In this document: one piece after another, positions 45,477-53,041 of the stretch
Layout: each line of letters begins with the position of its first letter
Numbering within the stretch: the first letter of the stretch is position 1
NCBI RefSeq assembly: GCF_014138435.1
Contig: NZ_JACJIM010000012.1
Location: forward strand, 1-64,000
From: Methylobacterium fujisawaense
GTDB lineage: Bacteria > Pseudomonadota > Alphaproteobacteria > Rhizobiales > Beijerinckiaceae
Length of the DNA stretch: 64,000 bases
Reading direction: 5' to 3'
Made by a program: the position numbers and the translations under genes
The notes under the pieces: model-generated
The model's database searches: none
Told to the model about the DNA's origin: nothing
What the model saw: only the letters and a program-made list of their open reading frames with translations

Positions 45477-46142
45477 TCACGTCTGCGTGACCGGGCCCCC
45501 TCGGGCGGGTTCCGGATCCGGCGGCGCCAGGGCGTAGGTGGCCTCACCGACCCGGCTCAGGGGCCCGCCCGGCCCGGACCGCTTCCACAGCCGCGTGTTG
45601 AGGGCCGCCACCGGATCCCGGCCGGGCAGGGTGAAGCCCTGCCCGACGAGCACCTCCAGGATCTCGGCCGCGTGCAGCGGCCGGCCCGCGCGCCCGATCG
45701 CCGCGCAGGCCGCCTCCACCACGGCCCGGCCGTAGCGGCGGGCGCCGGCGGCATCCTCCGTGAAGGCGATGGCCGGCGGGATGGCGCCGCGGGCGCCGGC
45801 GGCATCGGGCCGGACCACGGGACGCGCCTCCGGACGCACTTCCGGACGGGCTTCCGCCCCCCGTCGTCCGCGCGGCGCGCCGGAATCCTCCGCCGCCGGT
45901 CCGGACCGATCCCCCGGCACGCCCGGGTCCCCCAGCGCCGGATCGTCGGCCGGGTCTCCGCGAAGGCGCGCCCCCGGCTCGGGGACCGGATCCGATGCCG
46001 CCCTCGCCCCGGATCCGGCGGCTCCCAGGCGGCGGCCGAGCTCGAGGTAGAGCACGAGGTCGGCGATCTGCCGGTCGAGGGCCTCGCGCTGGCGCCGCAA
46101 CGCGGCGAGCCGCGCCTCGATCTCGGATTCCGACAGGCCCAC
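45477..46142 (-). CDS. protein with N-terminal coiled coil and C-terminal winged-helix (HARE-HTH-like) domain
   Basis: A 221-residue protein. Residues 1-40 form a likely coiled coil (SESEIEARLAALRRQREAL). An Arg/Pro/Glu-rich linker follows (about 45-125). The C-terminal domain (about 140-205) reads AIGRAGRPLHAAEILEVLV and RDPVAALNTRLWKRSGPGGPL, the pattern of the HARE-HTH winged helix. This supports DNA binding. It lies downstream of the RepA-type gene on the same strand. The palindromes GTCGGAATATTCC at 46206 and 46236 stand just upstream and are candidates for its own operator. Confidence 0.75.
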   Translation of the reverse strand: MGLSESEIEARLAALRRQREALDRQIADLVLYLELGRRLGAAGSGARAASDPVPEPGARLRGDPADDPALGDPGVPGDRSGPAAEDSGAPRGRRGAEARPEVRPEARPVVRPDAAGARGAIPPAIAFTEDAAGARRYGRAVVEAACAAIGRAGRPLHAAEILEVLVGQGFTLPGRDPVAALNTRLWKRSGPGGPLSRVGEATYALAPPDPEPARGGPVTQT

Positions 46143-46190
46143 GCGATGGTCCCTCCGACCTGAGGGAACATCTACCCGTTCTCAGCACCG

Positions 46191-46248
46191 GTGGGAATAC
46201 TCAATGTCGGAATATTCCGTTCCGCCTGGGCGACAGTCGGAATATTCC
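46191..46248. promoter_or_regulatory. repeated GGAATATTCC palindromes
   Basis: The 13-mer GTCGGAATATTCC occurs twice, at 46206-46218 and 46236-46248, exactly 30 bases apart. GGAATATTCC is a perfect 10-bp palindrome. A third, partial copy (GTGGGAATACTC) is at 46191-46202. The 30-base period is close to three helical turns. They lie between the repA-type stop (46261) and the winged-helix gene start (46142), so they look like a multi-site operator for the latter. Confidence 0.65.
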
Positions 46249-46260
46249 ATCCGGCGAGCC

Positions 46261-47355
46261 TTATTCCCTTGCCCGCTTGCGCATTCCCTTGGCGGCCGGC
46301 CTGGGCGGCACGAGCAGCGTGCTCGGATCGGCCGGATGCAGGGTCAGGCCGCCCTCGTCGAGGACCAGCGGCAGCCGCGGGAAGACCTCGCGCAGATGCG
46401 CGAGATCCGCCTTGAACGCCTGCCGGAAGCTGCGGATCGAGGCGTTCTCAGCGCCGAACTGCGCGTGGAGGTTGGCCCAGGTCAGGCGGAGCGGGCGCTG
46501 CAGCGACCGCAGGCGGTAGCCGGTCCAGAACAGCAGGTCGAGCTTGCGCGCCGAGCCCGAGAAGGCCCGGGCCGCCCGCACGTCCACCGGCAGGGCGTGC
46601 CGGATCAGGGTCTCGTAGAATTCGGGGTCGAAGCGCACCGTGCGCCCCGCCTCGTCGGCCCCCTCGCCGGCGCGGGGGCGCCACAGTTCCAGGCTGCGGA
46701 ACGGCGGAACGTTGAGGGTGGTGGCGCTGTCGCGCCCGTCCCAGAGGCCGATCTGCATGGAGCAGGCGGCCAGCCGGTTCAGCTGCTCCTTGAACTGGCG
46801 GATGGTGCCGCGCTCGCCCCCCGTGACCGCGAAGCCCATCTCGCGCATGAAGCCCGACAGGGTCTCGGCCACCTTCACGGTGGGGCTGCGCTGGCGCACG
46901 GCCTCGGTGCAGAGGTGCAGCAAGACCAGCCGGGCCTTCGGGCCGTAGGGCAGCCCCTGGGGCTCGAAGGCGCCCGTCTCCGGATCCTTGATCCGGCCGG
47001 CGATCAGGCTGAGGGAGTTGCGCCCGTAGCTGCGGGAGAATTCGCGCACCGGCCCGGGGTCGCGGTAGGGCAGGCCGCACAGCGCCAGGACCGAATGGAT
47101 GTGCTGGAGGCTCGACGGGAGCGCCGGCTCGCTCTCGATCACGAGGCGCACCGCGTCGCGGCGGCGCTGGTCGCGCGACAGGCCGGCCCGGCGGCTCTCC
47201 TCCTCACCCAGGAGGGCGGCCTGGGCATCGCGCTCGCGCTGACGGTGGAGCACGTGCTCCACGATCTGCGCGAACAGGAAGCCGCCGCGCGCCGCCTCGA
47301 TCTCGGCCTGCAGGTCCGGGTCGTGGATCCCGGCGATCTTCTCCTCGATGCTCAT
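46261..47355 (-). CDS. repA: RepA-family plasmid-type replication initiator
   Basis: A 364-residue protein of the plasmid-encoded RepA family. Visible segments include RDAVRLVIESEPALPSSLQHIHSVLALCGLPYRDP and FSRSYGRNSLSLIAGRIKDPETGAFEPQGLPYGPKARLVLL. Further on are VKVAETLSGFMREMGF, FRSLELWRPR and the RLTWANLHAQFGA region. Such proteins bind iterons and open the origin of theta plasmids. Seven iteron-like repeats lie directly upstream (47631-47855). The surroundings are chromosomal housekeeping genes, so it is either an integrated replicon or a domesticated copy. The start at 47355 (MSIEEKIAG) is chosen over an Arg-rich extension. Confidence 0.85.
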   Translation of the reverse strand: MSIEEKIAGIHDPDLQAEIEAARGGFLFAQIVEHVLHRQRERDAQAALLGEEESRRAGLSRDQRRRDAVRLVIESEPALPSSLQHIHSVLALCGLPYRDPGPVREFSRSYGRNSLSLIAGRIKDPETGAFEPQGLPYGPKARLVLLHLCTEAVRQRSPTVKVAETLSGFMREMGFAVTGGERGTIRQFKEQLNRLAACSMQIGLWDGRDSATTLNVPPFRSLELWRPRAGEGADEAGRTVRFDPEFYETLIRHALPVDVRAARAFSGSARKLDLLFWTGYRLRSLQRPLRLTWANLHAQFGAENASIRSFRQAFKADLAHLREVFPRLPLVLDEGGLTLHPADPSTLLVPPRPAAKGMRKRARE

Positions 47356-47630
47356 CGCCCCTCGGTCCGCGGCACAGGGGCGCGTTCGTCCGGCGAACGG
47401 GAGAACGGCCCGATCCTGCCATGCCACGATTCGGACGCCGCGGACCCGGTTCGATCGGGCTTGTCCCGGCAATCCACGCTTCCCCGCTCCCGGCCCGCCC
47501 CCGAATGCAGGCGCATGACCGGGGCCGGGTGACCGCGGCCCCCCTCCATCCCCGCTCCAATCCTGCTTCGATCCCGCTCCGCCCCCGCTCCGCCCCTCTC
47601 GGCTCTCCGGGGCCCCTCCGGCCCCGCGCG

Positions 47631-47855
47631 ACGCAGAGTTCGATACGGGGTCCGTCCGCCGCCCGATCCCACGCAGAGTCCGATACGCCCACCCGCCCGC
47701 GTTCCGTCCCCGTTATCCACCGGCGCGGGCCGGAATCCCCGCCGAATCCGATACGCGGCCGCGCAGATTCCGATACGCCACGTCGCCGGTCCGGCGCAGA
47801 ATCCGATACGCGGTCGCGCAGAGTTCGATGCGCACCCACGCAGAGTCGGATGCGC
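47631..47855. repeat. seven iterons, consensus RCGCAGANTYCGATRCGC
   Basis: Seven direct copies of a 17-18-bp unit: 47631, 47671, 47739, 47761, 47794, 47816 and 47838 (starts aligned). Examples are ACGCAGAGTCCGATACGC (47671) and GCGCAGAATCCGATACGC (47794). The last five are spaced 22, 33, 22 and 22 bases, that is two or three helical turns, as in iteron arrays bound by Rep proteins. They lie upstream of the repA-type gene, the usual position of a theta-plasmid origin. Confidence 0.88.
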
Positions 47856-48060
47856 AAAACCACATCAACCCCATGGCCAGAATGAGGAATTTCGGATTGC
47901 ATATAACTTGCCGAACTGACTCTCTGAAAGACTCTTTCAGATAATCTTCCTAGTGTCGGAGAGCCCGTTCGTTCTGACGAACGAACCCTGACCGCACCGG
48001 AAGCGCACAGGGTACGAAGGGAATGTATGATGGTTTTCCACATTCCCTCGAATTGCCGCC
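47856..48060. other. AT-richer stretch with three hairpins, possible origin unwinding region
   Basis: Directly after the iterons the sequence turns A/T-rich (about 47856-47955). Three perfect inverted repeats follow: CTGAAAG/CTTTCAG (47924-47930 with 47934-47940), GTTCGTTC/GAACGAAC (47967-47974 with 47979-47986) and GGGAATGT/ACATTCCC (48019-48026 with 48040-48047). Together with the iterons this resembles a plasmid oriV with a melting region. Whether it is active is unknown. Confidence 0.55.
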
Positions 48061-48241
48061 GTCGCCGCTTGACGATCCGCAGAGCCTGGATGGCGGCGGG
48101 CCGGCCGGCTTCGTCACGGGGACCGTCGCGATCCCCGCGATGGCGGCTTGACGCGGGCGATGCCGCCCGGTTTCTCGGAGCCGTCCCAGAGGGCCCTCAG
48201 ATGAAGAGCGTGCCGATGCCTCCCTTCCCGATCGAATCCCG

Positions 48242-49099
48242 ATGACGGACCGCCGCGATGACGGCCGTCCGTCCGGCGGTCGCCCCGCCCCGAATCGCCC
48301 GCACGGGCCCCGACGTCCGGCTCTGCGGCCCGGCAACCGCCCCGGCAGCCGTCCCGGCGCGGCGGGCCGCCAGCGGGAGGCGGACGGCGACGGGCCGGCC
48401 GTGCTCTATGGCTGGCATCCCGTGGTTCAGGCCCTGGGCAATGCGCAGCGCGGCCTGCAGCGGCTGCTCGCCACCGAGAACGCGGCGGCACGGCTGGAGG
48501 CGGAGTTCGGCGGCGCCTTGCGGATCACCCCGGAACTGGTCCGGCCGAGCGAGATCGGCCGCCTGCTCGGACCGGACGCCGTCCACCAGGGGCTGTATCT
48601 CGAGGCCGAGCCCCTGCCCGCCCCGGGGCTCGACGATCTGCCCGCCGACGCGCTGCTGCTGGCGCTCGACCAGATCACCGACCCGCACAATGTCGGGGCG
48701 ATCGTCCGCACCGCCGCGGCCTTCGGGGTGGCGGGGATCGTCACCACGGCGCGCCACGCCCCGGGCGCAACCGGGGTCCTGGCGAAATCCGCCTCCGGCG
48801 GCCTGGAGCACGTGCCGTTCGTGACCGTCCGGAACCTCGCCGAGGCGCTGATCGCCCTGGGGGAACGCGGCTTCACCCGGGTCGGCCTCGATTCCGACGC
48901 GCCGGAAAGCCTCGACGCCGTGACGGTCGCCCGGCCGCTGGTGATCGTGCTGGGCGCCGAGGGCAAGGGGCTGCGCGAGCGCACCCGGAGCTGCTGCGAC
49001 CTGCTGGCGCGGATCCCCTTCGCGGGGGCGATCCGCAGCCTCAACGTCTCGAACGCCGCCGCCATCACCCTCTACGCCCTCGGCCGGACCGAGACCTGA
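48242..49099 (+). CDS. rlmB: 23S rRNA 2'-O-methyltransferase, RlmB/TrmH family
   Basis: A 285-residue SpoU-family methyltransferase. After a long Arg/Pro/Gly-rich N-terminal extension (about 1-50) come the RNA-binding domain (VLYGWHPVVQALGNAQRGL) and the SPOUT knot domain. The three SpoU motifs are visible: DQITDPHNVGAIVRTAAAFG, VIVLGAEGKGL and IPFAGAIRSLNVSNAAAI. RlmB methylates G2251 of 23S rRNA. The N-terminal extension is common in this genus. It starts 186 bases after the hairpin region of the rep locus. Confidence 0.93.
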   Translation: MTDRRDDGRPSGGRPAPNRPHGPRRPALRPGNRPGSRPGAAGRQREADGDGPAVLYGWHPVVQALGNAQRGLQRLLATENAAARLEAEFGGALRITPELVRPSEIGRLLGPDAVHQGLYLEAEPLPAPGLDDLPADALLLALDQITDPHNVGAIVRTAAAFGVAGIVTTARHAPGATGVLAKSASGGLEHVPFVTVRNLAEALIALGERGFTRVGLDSDAPESLDAVTVARPLVIVLGAEGKGLRERTRSCCDLLARIPFAGAIRSLNVSNAAAITLYALGRTET

Positions 49100-49253
49100 C
49101 CGAGGCCTGACCGCGACGCGGACCGACGGCCCGGTCGAGACACGTTCGGAAACACGGAACCGGCGCCGGAAGCCCCTCTTCCGACTAGGCAGTTTCCGCA
49201 ACTTCCCGTAGAGTTGTGGATGAGGGGGGCGTAGGCTGGAAGGCTGCGTCCGG

Positions 49254-49508
49254 ATGCTGGACGATGTGATGACCTATGGCGGCTGGGCCGTCGGCCTGGT
49301 CGCTGTCGGCGTATGGACTTGGCTCGCGCGGCGTGCCTTTCCGAGTTTCGAATCCTTCGTGAGGGGCTTCGACGACGAGCTGCAGCTGGGCGCCAGCCCG
49401 GAGGAGCGCGCGCGCAGCGCGCGCTGGCATCAGGTCCGTCAGGCCGCCGTGGCGCTGACGGCCGTCGCGGCCCTGTGCCTGTCGATCGGGTTCGCGATTC
49501 CCGACTGA
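49254..49508 (+). CDS. small membrane protein of unknown function
   Basis: An 84-residue protein with one N-terminal helix (about 9-25, GWAVGLVAVGVWTWLA) and one C-terminal helix (about 63-80, AAVALTAVAALCLSIGFAI). A charged loop (RAFPSFESFVRGFDDELQLGASPEERARSARW) lies between them. No family was recognised. It is 155 bases after rlmB on the same strand. Confidence 0.6.
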   Translation: MLDDVMTYGGWAVGLVAVGVWTWLARRAFPSFESFVRGFDDELQLGASPEERARSARWHQVRQAAVALTAVAALCLSIGFAIPD

Positions 49509-49679
49509 GCCCGCCGATTCGGCCGCGCCGGATCCGCGCGCTCACCGCCTCGGCCAGATCGATGTGGCGCTCCTGACCTTCCGGCACCCTTCCGGAGGCC
49601 GGCGTGCACTGAGGGCGCGGGGCGTCCCGGCGTTGGGCCGCGGCAGGACCCACGACAGATCCCGGATTCGAAGGCGCCG

Positions 49680-49786
49680 GGACCCTTCGCGGGTGCAGGG
49701 GGTGCCCTGCCGTCGGGCACGGCCCGGTGACGCCGGGGCGCCGCCCCGACACCCCGTCCGAGGGCGCGCCCTTCGGAAGCCCCGGC
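49680..49786. repeat. hairpin-rich interspersed repeat, copy C
   Basis: Similar to copy A at 29472: CCTTCGCGGGTGCAGGG, then CGGGGCGCCGCCCCGACACCCCG and AGGGCGCGCCCTTCGG near 49760-49776. It again abuts the stop codon of a minus-strand gene, here the chemoreceptor at 49787. The shared blocks and placement show a dispersed family. Confidence 0.75.
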
Positions 49787-51835
49787 TCAAGCCGCCCGGA
49801 TCCGGGTGAGGAAGCCCTCCGCGGCCTCCCGCAGGTCGCTCGCTTGGCGGGACAGGTCCCCTGCTGCCCGCAGCACCTGTTCGGAGCCCCGGCTGGCCGC
49901 GGCGGCGGCCTCGCCGACGCCCGCCATGTGCCCCGAGACCCCGCGGGTGTCCTGCGAGGTCTGGGCGGTGGTCCGGGCGATCTCCGCGGTGGCCGCGCCC
50001 TGCTCCTCGACCATGGCGGCGATCTCGGCCCCGATCCGGGCGAGGTTGCGAATCACCTCGGTGATGCTGCCGATGGACCGGACCGAGGCCTCCGTCGAGC
50101 CGGTGATCTCGGCGACCTTGGCGGCGATCTCCTCGGTGGCCCGGCTGGTCTGGGTGGCGAGGTCCTTGACCTCGGCGGCGACCACCGCGAAGCCGCGGCC
50201 CGCCTCGCCGGCGCGGGCGGCCTCGATCGTGGCGTTGAGCGCCAGCAGGTTGGTCTGACCGGCGATCTGCGAGATGATCGCGACGATCTCCCCGATGCTC
50301 CCGGCCGCCTGGGCGAGACGGTGCACCTCGCCGGCGGTCCCGTCCGCGTCCCGGGTCGCGGCGGCGGCGAGGTCGGCCGAGGCCCCCACCTGTACGCCGA
50401 TCTCCCGGACCGAGGCGGTGAGTTCCTCGGTGGCCGCCGCCACCGTGTCGGCCGAGCGCGCGGCCGAATCGGCGGATCCGGCCACCGTCCGGCTGAGATC
50501 CGTGGTGTCCTGCGCGGTCCGGGCCATGCCGTGCGCGGAGGCCTCCAGCTGGGCGGCGGCCGCCGAGACGGCCGCGACGATGCCGCCGACCTGGCGCTCG
50601 AAGCTGTCGGCGAGGCCCAGGGCGGCGGCGCGCTGCGCGGCACTCGCCTCGGCGGCGAGCCGCTCCTGCGCGGCCCGGGCGGCGCGACGCTCGGCGACGC
50701 TGTCGCGGAAGGCGACGGCGGCGGCGGCGATCGCCCGGACCTCCCGCGGGCCCCCCGACGGGATCGCCAGATCGGCCGTCCCCTGGTCCCGGCCGATCGC
50801 GGTCAGAACCTGCGCCATCCGGGCGAGGGGGCGCGCGATCGCGGTGCCGAGCCAGACCGCGAGGCCGGCCGAGAGGGCGAACAGGGCGAGGCCTCCGGCG
50901 ATCCAGAGGGTCAGCATCCGGTCCGCCCGGGCGCGCAGGGCGCCGGCGGCGGCCTCCAGATCGGCGGTGAGCCGGTCCTCCACGCCCTTCAGGGCATCGA
51001 TGCGCTGCGTGGCGAGGCCGAACCAGGAAGGCGCGTCGCGGAAGGCGAGCGGCGTCCCCGGCATCGTTTCCTGGGCGATCCTGCGCAGGCGCGCGACCGC
51101 CCGGGCCGGCTCGGTCGCCTCGGCGGCGTCGAGCAGGGTCGTCTGGGCGGCCTCGGCCCCGGCCCGGAACAGGCCCGCATAGGTCGCCTGCTCGGCCGCG
51201 AGGGTGGCGAGCCGGCGCGCGGCCGCGAGGTCCAGGTTGCCGGAGGCGAAGACCGCCGAGGCGGCGGCCCGCTCCTGGCCGGCGGCTTCCTTCATGGCCA
51301 GGAAGGCCGCGTAGGCGTTCGCCCGGGCGGCGAGGCCGGCCTCGTCGATCGCCCCGCCCATCGCCCGCACGAGCCCGAGCCCCTCGCCGATCAGGCCGGT
51401 GTAGTAGCCGGCCGCCTGGGGGACGCCGGCCGTCAGGGCGTCCACCGCCCGCCGCTGGTCGGCGAGCCCGGCGAGCGCTTGGCCGAAACCCGCGCCGCGC
51501 GCCGCGAAGGCCGGGCCGTACTGCGTGGCCGCCGCCATCGCCCCGGGAAGGTCTGCGAGCGCCGCGTCGGTGCGCACGCGCTGGGCGGCGAGTTCGGGCC
51601 CGAACTGTGCGCCCTTCGCGCCCAGGAACAGGCTGGAGGCGCCGCGCTCGCGCTGGGCCTCATGCACGAAGGCGCTGATCCGCGAGGCGAGGCCGACGAG
51701 GCTCTCCACCCGGTCCATCTCGGCGCGCCGCGCCCACTGGTCGGACACCGTCCAGCCGGCGGCCCCCGCGAAGGCGAGGCTGGGGGCGAGCGCCACGACC
51801 AGGATCCGGGCGCGAAGCGAGGAGAGGAGGATCAT
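49787..51835 (-). CDS. methyl-accepting chemotaxis protein with NIT sensor domain
   Basis: A 682-residue chemoreceptor. A membrane helix (about 9-29) precedes a periplasmic NIT domain, known from nitrate/nitrite sensors (about 45-300; QRERGASSLFLGAKG and later QTTLLDAAEATEPARAV). The second helix (about 310-332, TLWIAGGLALFALSAGLAVWLG) is followed by a HAMP domain. The cytoplasmic signalling domain has the conserved tip EAARAGEAGRGFAVVAAEVKDLA. The NIT domain suggests sensing of nitrate, nitrite or a related anion; the ligand is unproven. No che genes are adjacent. Confidence 0.92.
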   Translation of the reverse strand: MILLSSLRARILVVALAPSLAFAGAAGWTVSDQWARRAEMDRVESLVGLASRISAFVHEAQRERGASSLFLGAKGAQFGPELAAQRVRTDAALADLPGAMAAATQYGPAFAARGAGFGQALAGLADQRRAVDALTAGVPQAAGYYTGLIGEGLGLVRAMGGAIDEAGLAARANAYAAFLAMKEAAGQERAAASAVFASGNLDLAAARRLATLAAEQATYAGLFRAGAEAAQTTLLDAAEATEPARAVARLRRIAQETMPGTPLAFRDAPSWFGLATQRIDALKGVEDRLTADLEAAAGALRARADRMLTLWIAGGLALFALSAGLAVWLGTAIARPLARMAQVLTAIGRDQGTADLAIPSGGPREVRAIAAAAVAFRDSVAERRAARAAQERLAAEASAAQRAAALGLADSFERQVGGIVAAVSAAAAQLEASAHGMARTAQDTTDLSRTVAGSADSAARSADTVAAATEELTASVREIGVQVGASADLAAAATRDADGTAGEVHRLAQAAGSIGEIVAIISQIAGQTNLLALNATIEAARAGEAGRGFAVVAAEVKDLATQTSRATEEIAAKVAEITGSTEASVRSIGSITEVIRNLARIGAEIAAMVEEQGAATAEIARTTAQTSQDTRGVSGHMAGVGEAAAAASRGSEQVLRAAGDLSRQASDLREAAEGFLTRIRAA

Positions 51836-52594
51836 CGGCGGCAGGACATCTCGGAGAACAGAACGGAGCTTGGCCGCAGGTCATAAAGATCTGGTTATGT
51901 TGACCTGCCCGGATTCGGTGCAGCTCTGCCTGATCGGATGGCAGTTTCGATCGGGGCGGCGCTGTCGGTGTGCAGGTTTGCCAGGTCTTCAGCGCGGGGA
52001 TCATCGGTTCCGGGGATCGCCCGTGCGGGGGCGGGCCGTCTTTCATCAGCGGCGGTACTTCGGCGGAGGCCGTCCGGGGAATTCGCTCCCCCGGTTCTAT
52101 TGCGGGGCGCGGGATCGTGACCCTGCGCCGGGTCATGCGGGACCGCCGCCGCCGGAGCGCCCTGAACCGCCGGGTCCTCTCCAGCAGGGGGCGACAGCTG
52201 CGCCCTTCCGCGCCCCGGCCCGCGTCGTCTCCGCCACCGCCGCCCCCCGGGCCGGGATCGTCGCTCTCGTCACCCCGCTCGTCACCCCGATCGACGACCC
52301 GGAGCGGCTGATTTCCGGCTCCGCAAGCGCAGGAGCCTGTGGCGGCCCCGGGCGTTCCCGTCCCGGCGCGCGATGGGCGGCCCGCAGGATGGGCGGCCCG
52401 CAGGACGTCGCCGCCGGGGCGCACGCCTCGACGGGCTGTCTCGCCGCGTTGACGCGGGGCGCCTGCGCACCACCCTGGGTGAGCATGACGGGGGGATCGA
52501 CCCCGCGAGCCCGCGGCGTGCCCCGGCGCCGATCGAGAGCGGGCGGGCCGAGGACAGGATCGTGCGCGACGGTTTTCGGAGTGAGGAGGACGTG
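51836..52594. other. 759-base region without a recognised gene
   Basis: Contains the upstream region of the chemoreceptor gene (51836-51960, less GC-rich) and of the cupin gene. A 16-base direct repeat, GATGGGCGGCCCGCAG, occurs twice in tandem at 52372-52403. Open frames here are not convincing: several have no start and mostly Arg/Pro/Ser-rich translations. Confidence 0.4.
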
Positions 52595-53038
52595 ATGTCG
52601 GAGGCGGAGGCGATGGCGGACGCGGCGGGGACCGGCATCTTCGACGTGGCGGCGCTGGCGGCGGCGCTGCCCGGCAGCGCCCAGACCCTCCTGGTCGACA
52701 CCTATCTGACCAACCGGGAGGCCGCGAGCGCCCGGGTGTTCCGGGTCTACCGGCCGACTCCGCCGCACTACCACGCCACCTGCGACGAGTACCTCTACTG
52801 CCTGTCGGGCCGGGGCACGGTCTGGCTGGGCGACCCGGCCGCCGCGACCGCATTCGGCCCCGGTCAGCTCCTGGTCTTCGAGAAGGGCACGGTCCACGCC
52901 ATGCCGGAGATCGATCCCGCGGAACCGGTGGTGTTCCTCGCGATCGACACCCCCCGGCGGGCGCCCACCGACATCGTCTTCGTGAACCCGGAGGACGGCA
53001 GCCCCGCCACCTTCATGGCGCGCAACGCCGAGGCGTGA
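52595..53038 (+). CDS. cupin-domain protein
   Basis: A 147-residue single-cupin protein. The first cupin motif holds PPHYHATCDEYLYCLSGRGTVWLGD, the second FEKGTVHAMPEI. The two His, Glu and a later His ligands for a metal are present. The start at 52595 (MSEAEAMADAAG) follows GTGAGGAGGACGTG, a good ribosome-binding site. The role, probably enzymatic or sugar/aldose-type metabolite binding, is not known. It is convergent with the MFS transporter gene (3-base gap). Confidence 0.82.
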   Translation: MSEAEAMADAAGTGIFDVAALAAALPGSAQTLLVDTYLTNREAASARVFRVYRPTPPHYHATCDEYLYCLSGRGTVWLGDPAAATAFGPGQLLVFEKGTVHAMPEIDPAEPVVFLAIDTPRRAPTDIVFVNPEDGSPATFMARNAEA

Positions 53039-53041
53039 GCC

